Translations under genes and position numbers: made by a program
Part shown: positions 25,703-36,400 of the stretch, piece by piece
Layout of the letters: every line of letters begins with the position of its first letter
Numbering within the stretch: position 1 is the first letter of the stretch
The notes under the pieces: model-generated
Told to the model about the DNA's origin: nothing
Seen by the model: the letters and a program-made list of their open reading frames with translations, nothing else
Database searches by the model: none
From: Linum tenue
Lineage: Eukaryota; Streptophyta; Magnoliopsida; Malpighiales; Linaceae
Assembly (NCBI GenBank): GCA_946122785.1
Contig: CAMGYJ010000005.1
Coordinates: 78,424,547 to 78,488,546, forward strand
Direction of reading: 5' to 3'
DNA length: 64,000 nucleotides

Positions 25703-25950
25703 CCCGAAATTGATCTCGCCGCCAGGCATCTCGCATCTACATCTTCCTCTTCTCTTCACCATCAGCAGCAATCCCCGAAATCGATCTCACCACCCCCAGC
25801 CCTAGCCCCCAGGCATCTCCGTCTTCCTCTTCTCTTCACCACCAGCAGAAGTCCCCGAAAGAGAGAGCTATGCCGCCCCCAGCCCCCAGACATCTCCATC
25901 TTCCTCTTCTCTTTACCACCAGCAACAGTCCTCGACGGGGAGAGCTACGC
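25703..25950 (+). repeat. ~70-80 bp tandem repeat in the hAT 5' leader
   Basis: Units starting at 25703, 25773, 25853 and (partial) 25930 share CCCGAAA, CAGGCATCTC, TCTTCCTCTTCTCTT and CACCACCAGCAG. They lie between the left terminal region and the transposase start. A further duplication of ~85 bp (TTGTAGCTCTTT...AGCAGCCA) is found at about 26197 and 26284. Confidence 0.75.
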
Positions 25951-26719
25951 CACCGACCGCCGCTTCTTGAAACCGAAAACAGGGTTCAACTCCAGCCACG
26001 ATTGATGATTGAAGAATGAACTGACTGATGAGCTGAAAGCCAGCCTCGTTGATCGACTTCCTTCACGACACCATTTCCCTGCTGCCTACTGGACCTTCTC
26101 GCCATCCCCGACCCCAAGGTATGTATGCCCAACGCCTTCTTAATCTTAATTATTTCATTCATTGATCAGTATGACAACTGATCTCTAACTTCCTTTTGTA
26201 GCTCTTTGACGAGGCTAATAGCAGCCACCAGCCGACCCTCAACAAGAACTGAAGAAGCAGCGGCCAACGGGGAGTTATTTACTTTTGTAGCTCTTTTTCG
26301 AAGCTAACAGCAGCCAACCCTCAACAAGAAGCAACATCAACATTCAACAATGTTAGTCTTGACTCTTGACAACGTGTAAATGCAAGAAGATTTGGTCAAT
26401 TTAGTGAATTAGATGAATTAGATTTTAGTGAGTACTGAATTGTGAAGCAAAATAGTAGCATACTTGTATGATTGTATCAAACGTGGTGTTTGTGTTTCTA
26501 TTTGGCTTTTTCCTTTTGGTGAATGATAATTTAGATGAATTAGATTTTAGTGCTCACCTTATGAATTGAGTAATTGACAATTGTTTACGTTTGACCATAT
26601 GTCTTTCACTCTTTTGCTAGTTTGGAGTAGGTAACAGTATGTGAATGTCTCTTGCTAGTTTGGAGCATTTGATTTTTAATTTCTATTAACATAACCAAGT
26701 TAAATTGTTGTACTTTTGT

Positions 26720-28605
26720 ATGACAAAAACCTCTCGTGGTCGTTCTCGTGGAGGATGTAATTCGAAGGGTGGATCTCTTTCTCCTCGTTCCACTTATAAA
26801 AAAGGCAGCACTTCCAAAAAACACCTTCTACTGGTGTCACTAAGACTAATGTGGATCCTTCTCCATCCACAACTGAAACAAGTGCTGCAAATCCAGCCCC
26901 TACCACAAGTGTGGCAAATCCAACCCCTACGGCTACCACAAGTGCTTCAAATCCATCCCCTACTGCAAGTGGTGAGCCAAAGGAAACTGTGAAGAAGAGA
27001 GGAGGAAGGAAGAAGACATCGAAGTGGTGGGCTCATTATGATCATGTGCTGATGGAGGGCTACCCAAATGGCAAATGCAAACAATGTGGTACATTTATCA
27101 AAGAACATTCGACCAACAATGGGGCTAGTGGTTTGAAAACTCATCACTTGGCATGCGAGAGGAAGAGGAAGGAAGCTGATGGTCAGTCATTATTAAACTG
27201 CCAACCTGGGGATGGTGAGGTGGGCTCTCTTACTCTATGAAAGTTTGATCAAAAGAGAGCTAGGACTACATTAGCTATCATGATAATATTGGATGAGCTT
27301 CCATTTAGATTAGGGGTAGATTTTCGGTTATTTCGGTTATAACCGGTAACCGAACGGTCGATTATCGGTTAACCGAAAGGCCGGCCCCTCCAACCGACAA
27401 CCGACCGAAATAGGCTTCGGTTATCTCGGTTACCGGTTAACCGCACCTCCTCCACGACCAAACCATCTCATCCAGCCTCCGATAACCGACCAAATTTCGG
27501 TTATATCGGTTACCAGTTAGTGGATAACCGACCGGTTAACCGGAAATCGGTAACCAAACCTCCACCCCTAATTTAGATTCGTTGAGCGTGAAGGGTTTAA
27601 GAGATTTATGGTTGTAACACAGCCTTTGTTTGTGATACCTGGAAGGCAAACAATAAAGGAAGATTGTTATATCATATTTCTTGAGAAGAAAGAGTTGTTA
27701 ACTGAGTTTTTCAAAGCGAAGTGCAAAAGAAGGATTTCAATTACCACAGATTCTTCGACTTCTGACAACAACCAGAATTTTATGTGTGTGACTGCTCATT
27801 TTATTGGGAGTGATTGGAAGTTGCAGAAGAGGATAATAAGTTTTGTTCCTATCACTAGTCACACAGGAAAGGATATTGTAGAAAAGTTGGCAGCATGTAT
27901 AAAAGAATGGAAGGTACAAAATTTGTTCAGCATCACAATGGATAATGCCACATCTAATTATGTCCTTGCTGAGTGCATGAGAACAAAACTGAAAGAGTGG
28001 GGATCATATTTGATGAATGAGAAGTTCTTACAATTTCGATGTGTGGCACACATAATAAATTTGGTTGTTTTTTATGGGCTGAAGGAAGTTGGACTTGATG
28101 TAGAGAGGGTTCGTGATTGTGTGAAATGGGTGAAGTCGTCACCAGCTAGAAGTGAAAAGTTCAAATCTACTATTTCATTTCTTGAAATGGATGGGAGAAG
28201 ACTGGTATCTTTGGATGTTCCAACTAGGTGGAACTCCACCTATTTGATGTTGGAATCTGCAAAAAGGTTTGAGGTTGTGTTTAACTTCATGCATTCAAAT
28301 CCAAATGGTGCTTCTTTTCGAGATTATGTGGATTCAAAGAAGGATCTACCAAGCAAAGAAGATTGGTGCAGTATCAGACGGCTAATGAAGTACCTGAAGT
28401 TCTTTTATGATCTAACCCTTCACGTTTTCGGGTAGGTGAATATCAATTTTTCAAATCCATTTCTTTTGTTAATTTACCTTCTCTTAAATTGAATAATTAT
28501 GAGTTACAACTTATACTGTTATATCTACCTTGTATCAGGAACATCATATGTGACTGCACATACTTTCTTCAAGGCCATTGTTGATATTTTTGAAGTGATA
28601 ACAAC
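26720..28605 (+). pseudogene. hAT transposase (RICESLEEPER-like), N-terminal and central part
   Basis: From ATG at 26720 a basic, Ser/Pro/Thr-rich N-terminus runs into a BED zinc finger (WWAHYDHV, then CKQCGTFIKE...HHLAC at about 27025-27155). A 1-nt frameshift lies in the A-run near 26815. An in-frame TGA at 27238-27240 follows the finger; the frame continues beyond it to the MITE at 27311 and resumes after it. 27579-28431 encodes the DDE core region: ITTDSSTSDN, a conserved TMDNATSNY, RCVAHIINL and DVPTRWNSTYLML. A small intron lies near 28432-28538 (splice sites not certain), followed by YVTAHTFFKAI up to the Tat insertion. It is non-functional. Confidence 0.88.
27311..27570. mobile_element. 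260 bp hAT MITE inserted in the hAT transposase gene
   Basis: Exact 8 bp target duplication ATTTAGAT (27303-27310 and 27571-27578). Ends are TAGGGGT and ACCCCTA. The interior is almost wholly AACCGG/CGGTTA motifs in both orientations. Taking out the element and one target copy restores an open frame across the site (LDELPF before, FVEREGF after). Confidence 0.93.
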
Positions 28606-29159
28606 TGTTTGTGCCAAGTACTCTCCGGTCCCACCCCACAGGACCCCTCACTGTCGTACTCCTCTGGGGCGCCTGGATCCTACAAGGACAAGCGTCTAAA
28701 GGGATTTGGGATGCCCGTTAGCACTCCAACGCTCAAGTTAGTGCCGAATCTAGAGAGAAGTGTTTAAACAAGGTTTTAGTGAGAGAAGCCAACCTGCGTA
28801 AATGCTACCTACCGAGTACTATTTATACTTGTTGAGGTCCCGACCAGGCTCCTGGAATCGTGCTCCACGTCAGCGCGTCATTAAATGCTTGGTCGGTCCA
28901 ACGGTCGGGTATCTACACGTGGCAGCTCCCGGACCTCGGCGCCCGGCAGGACCACATTTCCAGGTGGCACATTCTGACCCTCCTGACTCCTAGGCAACAC
29001 GGTCCCCACATCTACTTTTGTCGTTATGCGCCCGCTCCTCCTCAAATGGGCCTACCTCCAGCTCTGTTGCTCATTCATGCTCCTAATTGGGCTTGAGCCC
29101 AAGCACATCTTCTGGGCTCATGTCCCCCACTGATTTGGTCTATGTGCCTATACCCAACA
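28606..29159 (-). repeat. Tat element 3' LTR (left)
   Basis: 554 bp, TGTTTG...CCAACA on the plus strand. It differs from the right LTR by six substitutions and one 2 bp indel that I could count. Confidence 0.95.
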
Positions 29160-29171
29160 ATTGTCCCCTAG
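29160..29171 (-). other. Polypurine tract of the Tat element
   Basis: Minus-strand CTAGGGGACAAT directly abuts the 3' LTR, the expected place for plus-strand priming. Confidence 0.75.
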
Positions 29172-29349
29172 TTAGGTGCTCATGGTTGCTAGTGAGCGCC
29201 TAACTACGTAGGGCACCTGAGATATCAACTCGCCCCAGGCGCTTACCCGCAAGATCAAGCGCCTAACTGTCCCTGATGCATGCTCTCTCCTTGCCGGGGC
29301 GCCTGCTCCTATTTATCGAACAAGCTTCGAATTTTCAGCCCGAGTAAAA

Positions 29350-29570
29350 CGTCTATCGGGCCAAATTTGGGTTCCGCCCCCACAGAAGCGTCTATTCCTT
29401 TACAATCCCTGCGCCTACCGAACTCGGCCCCAACAATACTCCTATCCCTCTACCGCTCTTGTTATCAATGCGCCTATTGGACTAAATTTGGGCTCCGCCT
29501 CCACCAAAGCACCTATCCCTTTACCATGTATGCGCCTATTGGACCAAATTTGGTTTCCACCTACTGAACC
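29350..29570. repeat. ~60 bp tandem repeats in the Tat 3' region
   Basis: Four degenerate units, starting near 29350, 29411, 29470 and 29532, sharing GCGCCTATTGGAC, AAATTTGGG, TCCGCC and CCTATCCCTTTAC. The second unit is the most diverged. Confidence 0.7.
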
Positions 29571-29882
29571 AACTTGGGGCCTGATTTCAAGCCTTAGCCC
29601 CCTACTAGGTCTATCCCTATATCATTCTCGGCATTGAGGCGCCCATAGTGATACGTCTACCGAATCGGAATTGGGTCGCACCACAGGCTAACCTCGAGCC
29701 TCGGTGAAATACCGGCGTCTACCCCTGCCCCCTCGCCGTGCGCTTCTAAAATTCAAATTTCGAATTTGAATTTCCGGCGTTTTGGAAATTCAAATTGGGG
29801 ATTTGAATTTTGAACGGACGGTGGAGATGAAAGGAAATTAATGGTGCGCATCCCTATGTCCGACCGTTGAGATACCGCCTCC

Positions 29883-29890
29883 TATAAATA
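29883..29890 (+). promoter_or_regulatory. TATA box of the Tat antisense ORF
   Basis: TATAAATA on the plus strand, 118 bp before the ATG at 30001, followed by a C-run and CT-rich leader typical of plant transcription starts. It points away from the gag-pol direction, so it would drive the antisense ORF from inside the element. Confidence 0.65.
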
Positions 29891-30000
29891 GGATTCGTCT
29901 CCCCCCCCCTTCCTCATTCGCTTCAATCTCATTCTCTCTCTAAACTTCTCTCTCTAACAACCGTGTCGTGCGCCTCCTCCCCAACAGCTTAAACACCGCC

Positions 30001-32840
30001 ATGTCTAATCCTCCTAACTCGGGCGCCTCTTCTGGCAATGCGCCTCCCATCGATCCTTCTGAGCCGGATGTAATTAAGGTGCTGGAGGGGCACTTCTCCC
30101 CCGATCCCAACCGGCAATCGGGTGGATGGACCCCGCGTGGCGGCAAGGAGGCGCCCGCTAAGAACCGCCCCTCTTCCAAGGAGGCGCGGAAAAGCCCTCG
30201 TGGGCCCGTGGCCGAGACAGGCGGCTCGGCCGCCGAGGCATCCGCTAAGGACCGTCCCTCTTCCAAGGAGGCGCGCAGCAGCCCTCATGGCCCAATGGTT
30301 GAGACAGGCGGCTCGGCCGCCGTGGCGCCTAAAAAGGCTGGTACAAGTGAGTTTTCCCGACCTGATAATTTTTTTTTAACGACCTTAGTTGACTAGGTTA
30401 GTGTAATTGACCCTGCCCGTTTACGTCAACCTTATAGGCCAAGCGCCTGGATCACCGCCGCCGGCCGAGTTGGAGGTGTCCCCCCCATCGACTGGTTCAG
30501 GCGCCCGGGAGGCTGGGCCAGTCAAGATAAAAAATTGGGCGGATACGTGGCCATCGGGGGAAGCGCCCCTCGAGACTTGTCATATGACTCTTGCGGAGGC
30601 AGGACCACTACACGTTTCCACCATTAAGGCGCTCCAGTTGGAGAATTTAGTCGTCTCGTTGCAATTGCCGCGCACCTGGTCTTATGCGCCTGCCCCCCGC
30701 GTAGCCCGAATTGGGGTAGTCGGTCCCCGTTGGCTTGGAATCTACCGGGAATACTTCAGATTCGGTTTGCGGTTTCCTTTAGATTCAATTCTTGAAGGCA
30801 TCCTAGAACTTTGTCAGTGTTCCCTTGGGCGCCTATCCCCTTCCGTTTTTCTTATTCATATTCTTTTCAAGCTGAAGTGTCGGCAGCACAACGTCGAGCC
30901 CACTTTTAGACTTTTTCACCACTTCTTCACCATGGTGCATAGCAACAATTGTCTGTCGCTGCAAAGGCGCATAGACATTCCTGGTCATTTTTTGGTAGAT
31001 TCCCCAAAGTTAGGAAGGGAGTGGTTCATAGCTTTTTTCTTCATTAAACCACGTAAGGCGTCCTTTTATGAGAGTGGAGCTTCGTTCACCCGCGGCTGGG
31101 CAATCGGTGACGTGGAGGCGTTTAATATTGAGGCGCCCTTGACCACGGACGAGGAGATTGAAGGCGCCCGCCTTTTATCTTTACATCCTGTGGACTTAAG
31201 CTCTACGGCCGCTAGGACGCCCGTACTCCACGAGTTCTATAATGACGGTGGGCGCCTGTTTTTGAATATTGCACCGATGCCCTTAGGCGCCTATGTTCCT
31301 TTTTCTTTTTTTCATACTGATCCTTATTTTATTGTGTGTTTGTGTGTAGGTGCTGACTTTACATCCGTGACCTCCCTAATGAAGAGCCAATTTGCGAAGA
31401 TGGGGTTGGCATCCAAGCTGGCGCCTAGTTCGAGAAAGGGCCGATCGAAAGGCGCTCAGGCTGCGAAAGGAAATGCAGTTAAGGTGGACCGGGATGTTGC
31501 CGGTGGATCGCAGGCGCGTAACCCCGAGGCCTGAAAAGCGAAAGGGGCGTTCGAGTCGGAAAGGAAAATCTCCCAAGAGGATTCAGCCTGACTCAATCCC
31601 AAGCGCCCCCAGTGCCGACGAAGTGACTGACTTCACCGACGTAAGGGAGGACCAGGCGCCTGAAATTACCTTGCCTCCAAAACCCGTCGCGCCCGTTGAC
31701 CTACTTGAAGACATCGAAGATGCGGAAGATGACATTCCCTTAGTAAAAAAGATGAAGAGGAAGGTCGAGGGCGCCGAGGGTGAGTTGGCAAAGAAGGCGC
31801 GGGTGGACGAAGATGTGCAAGTTCCGGAGTCCATGGCAAAATGGCTCCAACCTCCAAAGCACAAGGTGACTTTGGAATGCTCGGATAGGTCTGCTTTGGA
31901 ACGTGGCGCCGCCATTGACATGGCTCTGCAGGCTGGTGACGTGCTCAGGGCGCCCAGTGGCCTAGACGGTGCCGATCCATGGGGCGAGATGTGTCGAATA
32001 AGCGCTCATGTAAGCATCTACCTTACTTGATTCGATATGCGTTTTGCTTTCCCATTGATGCATAACCACTATCCGTGCTCCCTTTTGTAGATGATGGTTG
32101 TGGCTAAGAGGGGCATATTGGAGCGGGAGGCTCTACGCGCCTCTACCAGCGAGGCTGCTATATCCGTTGGCGTTGCCAAAGATGACCTTGCGACGGCTCA
32201 AAGGCGCCAAGCAGAGCTGATAAAGATGTGTGAAGATGCTCAGCTTGAAGCGGCCAAGAGCGCCTCTCTCGTTCAACAATTGGTTGATGCTGAGAAGAGG
32301 AAGTTAGAAGAGGAATGTGAAGCACGGATAGAGATCGAAAGGAAGGCGCATGGTGAACTGGTGGCGAAGTTGGAGCAGGAGAAGAAGGTTCTGGAGAATG
32401 AAGCAGGCGCCTATAGGAGCGAGATCGATCTCTTAACACAAGAGAAGGGTGATTTGGCGAAGGAGAATAAGCGCTTGGCGAGGGAGAATACGAAGTCGGC
32501 GTCGGCAATAAAGGAGCTTGAGGAGGCAAAGCAGGCGCTTGCCTCAGAGAAAGAGGCGCTTGAGTCTCAGCCGGCGGAGTTCGCCAAGTCTCAAGCGGGC
32601 CAGGCGCTTAAAGCTGAGGCTGCCTTAAATAGTATTTTGATTCTCCGGAGGAAGCTAGTAGCCGAACATCCCGACATTGATTGGGACGTTAAGTCTATGG
32701 TGGAATTCGTAATAAACTTCATGGAAAGCGGGCGCCCCGTGGTTGACCAGACGCCTGAGGGTGAAGACGAGGATGGTGACGATGATGATGATGGCAGCGA
32801 AGACTCTGCCTCTGACTCCGGGAATGAGCCCACTGCGTAG
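30001..32840 (+). pseudogene. Tat antisense ORF ('putative gypsy type transposon' protein), near intact
   Basis: On the strand opposite to gag-pol. Exon 1 is 30001-30346 (MSNPPNSGASSG, low complexity), with a GT-AG intron to 30437. Exon 2 starts at 30438 and holds the domain known in plant databases as 'putative gypsy type transposon' (Transposase_28): VGPRWLGIYREYFRFGLRFP, FHHFFTMVHSNN, GREWFIAFFFIK. A T-rich stretch ending in GTGTGTAG at about 31290-31349 may be a second intron, though the frame stays open through it. The frame shifts near 31510-31530; the second part (Lys/Glu-rich, VKKMKRKVEG) ends at a donor at 32009. The last exon, 32091-32840, is a long coiled coil (about 32100-32600) with an acidic tail (EDEDGDDDDDGSED). 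Its role in the element is unknown. Confidence 0.75.
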
Positions 32841-33444
32841 TTGCTGCCTTTGTTTATTTATGCCGTGAGGATGATGTGTGGTTGGGGCGCCTGCCCGTAC
32901 TCTTTTGTTTCTTAGTTTGAACCTGGTTATGTTTGTCTTTCGGGGCGCCCATCCGCTCATTTTTAGTCTTTATTTTGAAACATGGCTATGTTTATCTCTT
33001 GCTTCTTTTATGTCGTAAACTTGCCTGCTTGTGTTGGGGCGCTATGAGATGGGCGCTTTGTCCATCCTTGCCTCTTTGTGTGTGCCCCGTTTTCAATCGG
33101 ATATTTCCCCCATGTTATCTACCATATGAAATTACTCAGAATTACCAAAATACGGGCGCAAAAAAGGAGGGCGCGTTACATGGGGCGAGCGCGAGAGGAC
33201 GCTTTAGAAAACAATGGGCGCGAAGTTAAAGGGCGCTGTGTTACGTTTCCTCAATAGCACATTTTGTAGATAATAATTAATCCGATTCTGAAAAATGAGG
33301 GCGCAAAGTTTGGGCGCTTTACATGGACTGGGCGCTAGTGGGGCGCTTTACAAAATTGCGGGCGCATATAGGGCGCTTTTGGAAACTTCTCTAAAACCAA
33401 CTAATCAAAATAAGCCTTCTCCAAGAACACCCTGCCAGTTGCCT
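32841..33444. repeat. Spacer with an array of GGGCGC motifs
   Basis: Between the antisense ORF stop and the integrase stop. In 33154-33376 I count ten GGGCGC hexamers, several in the longer form GGCGCTTTACA or GGGCGCGTTACATGG. The array has no fixed period (about 11-75 bp). Confidence 0.75.
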
Positions 33445-36400
33445 CTACTCACAAGCGGGCGCCTGCTCTTCGGCGCCTGTATCCATGGTTGTGTTTGCTT
33501 CATATCTTCGTAAATTTTGAGCGTTCCAGGTCCTCTTCACTCCCTTACCTGACATGTGCTCCAGCTTGAACGTACTTGGGCCAACGACTTCCCGAATACG
33601 ATATGGTCCTTTCCACTTCGGTGCCAACTTTCCCTCCACGGCACTGGGACGAAAGTCTCTTTTTAACACAAGGTTGCCCTCAGTAAGGTTGTGCACCCGC
33701 ATCTTTTTGTTGTAGTATCTCGCAACCTGACCCTTCATTGCTGCCAAACGTAGGGCTGCCACCTCTCGACGCTCATCCAATACATCCAACTCATCAATGC
33801 GCGTCTGGGCGCCCATCGACTCGTCTCGGCGGGTCATCCTGAAGCTCGGGACTCGCATCTCCACAGGCAAAACCGCTTCACTTCCGTACGTCAAAGCAAA
33901 TGGTGTCTCACCCGTAGCCACTTTAAACGTGGTTCTATGCGCCCACAACACACTTGGCAGTTCCTTCACCCACTTGCCTTTGGCTGATGTCAACCTAGTG
34001 TGCAACCCATGTAGAATACTTTTGTTGGCCGCCTCAGCCTGCCCATTGGCCTGTGGGTAGGCTACAGAAGAAAACCTCAGGACCACTCCGTTCTCATCAC
34101 AAAACTCAATGAATTTTTTGCAATCAAATTGCTTCCCGTGGTCAGTGATGATGGACTCCGGGAGTCCGAACCTTGCGAAGATGTTCTTCTTCGTGAACTT
34201 CCGCACTTGCGACTCGGTGATTGACGCCAGAGGCTCCGCCTCGATCCATTTGGTGAAGTAATCCACTGCCACGATCAAGTACTTGAACTGCCCAGGAGCT
34301 TTGGGGAAGGGGCCCAAGAGGTCCATGCCCCACTGAGCGAAGGGCTAGGCGCCTACGTTCCCTAGCATAGGTGCCGCCGGAATGTGCACATCATTGGCGT
34401 GAATTTGGCATTGGTGACAAGCTGCTACATGCTTCTTGGCATCTGACCGTATTGTCGGCCAATAATATCCCTGTCGGAGAATGACCTTCTCGAGACTCCG
34501 GGCGCCTGCGTGCAAGCCGCATGTCCCTTGATGCACTTCTTTGATTGCTCCTAACCCCTCGCTCTCAGTAAGGCATCTTAGATAGGCGCCCGAATGCGAC
34601 CTCTTGTACAACACCCCCTCGACTATGGCACAGCGGGCTGCTTTTCGTCGTAAGCGCCATGCCTCTTTCGGGTCTTCAGGCACCTTTCCTTGGGTGAGAA
34701 AGAGCCATATCGGAGCCATCTATCCTTCCCTTTCTCCCGCCGCGATAGACGCCATCATCATTTCCTCGTGTGGTACCTCCTTCGTCACGATCACCGTTCG
34801 ACTTTCCTCGAAATCCAGGGCCGTTGCTAACTTGGATAAGGCATCTGCGTGGGCATTCTCTTCTCTTGGAACGTGTGTGAATGTTACGTCACGGAACCAA
34901 GCACACTTTTTGCGGACGGCCTGCACATAAGCTCCTAGTGTTTCCTCTTTCACCTCATACACCTCATTCAGTTGATTAACCACCAATGCCGAATCGGTTT
35001 TGATATTCACTTTCTGGGCGCCTAGCTCTCTTGCGATGTGAAGTCCCGCAAGAACGGCCTCGTACTCGGCGTTGTTGTTTGTTTTCAGGGTTGCGAATCG
35101 CAATGCCACTTCGTGTAGGGCGCCCAGTGGACTAATGAGTACCACCCTGGCCCCTGCGCCTGCCCTGCTTGCCGCTCCGTCGACATGCACTTGCCAACAT
35201 TCCTCCACGCTGGTTCCCCCATCAACTACACCCTCAGCCAAGAAATCTGCCAATGCCTGAGCCTTGATGGCGGGACGGGGCGTGTAGGTTATGTCAAACT
35301 CGCTGAGTTGCACGGCCCACTTTACCAGGCGCCCGGATACATCCATTGACCCTAGCACCGTCTTGAGAGGAAGATTTGTGAGCACCACAATGCGATGAGC
35401 CTGGAAGTAGGGGCGGAGTTTGTTTGCTGCCATTACTACCGCCAATGCCGCTTTCTCTATAGGCGCATAGCGCGTCTCATGACCCACCATGGTTCGGCTC
35501 ACGTAATATACCGGTTTCTCTTCGTTTTTCAAAGGGTCCTTGGATATGAGGACTGCACTCACGGCGATATGAGACACGGCTATGTACAAGTATAGCACCT
35601 CCTTGGCCTTGGGGGCCGTCATCACCGTGGGCGCCGTGAGCAATTTCTTCAACTCTTCGAAAGCTTCATCACACTCATTGGTCCACTTGAATTTGGTAGC
35701 TTTTTTCAACACCTTTAAGAAGGGGGCGCCCCGATCGGAGGCTCTTGGGATGAAACGCCCCAGCGCCGCCAATCTCCCCGTCAAGACTTGCACCTCCTTA
35801 GGCGTTCGGGGGAGGCCCAAACTCATGATCGCTTCAACTTGCTTGGGATTAGCTTCGATTCCTCGCCTTGTTATCATGAACCCCAAGAATTTCCCCGCCT
35901 CGGCCAAGAATACACACTTCTTGGGATTAAGCCGCAACCGAAAGTGTCGCATTGTTTCGAAGGTTTCTCGCAAGTCCATGATGTGGTCTTGGCGCCTCTT
36001 GATCTTCACAATCAAATCATCCACATATGCTTCCACATTCCTTCCTAATTGCTTGCGGAAAATCTGGTTCACCATGCGTTGATACGTTGCCCCGACGTTC
36101 TTCAACCCAAACGCCATCACTCTGTAGCAGAAGTTCCCAAAGGGCGTCATGAAAGCCGTCTTTGCCACATCTTCCTCCGCCATAGGGATTTGATGGTAGC
36201 CTGAGAACATGTCAAGGAAACTAAGCGCCTCGTGATAAGCCGTTGCGTCCACAAGCAAGTCAATGCGTGGCATGGGATATGCATCTGTGGGGCACGCTCG
36301 GTCAAGGTTGGTGAAGTCCACACACATCCTCCAATCTCCCGACGGTTTTGGGACAAATACCACGTTGGAAAGCCATGTGATGTACCTTGCTTCCTCCACA

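Noticed and set aside
29280..29567. Plus-strand frame of 95 codons in the Tat 3' region
   Set aside because: It reads through the 60 bp tandem repeats; open only because the repeat lacks stops in that frame.
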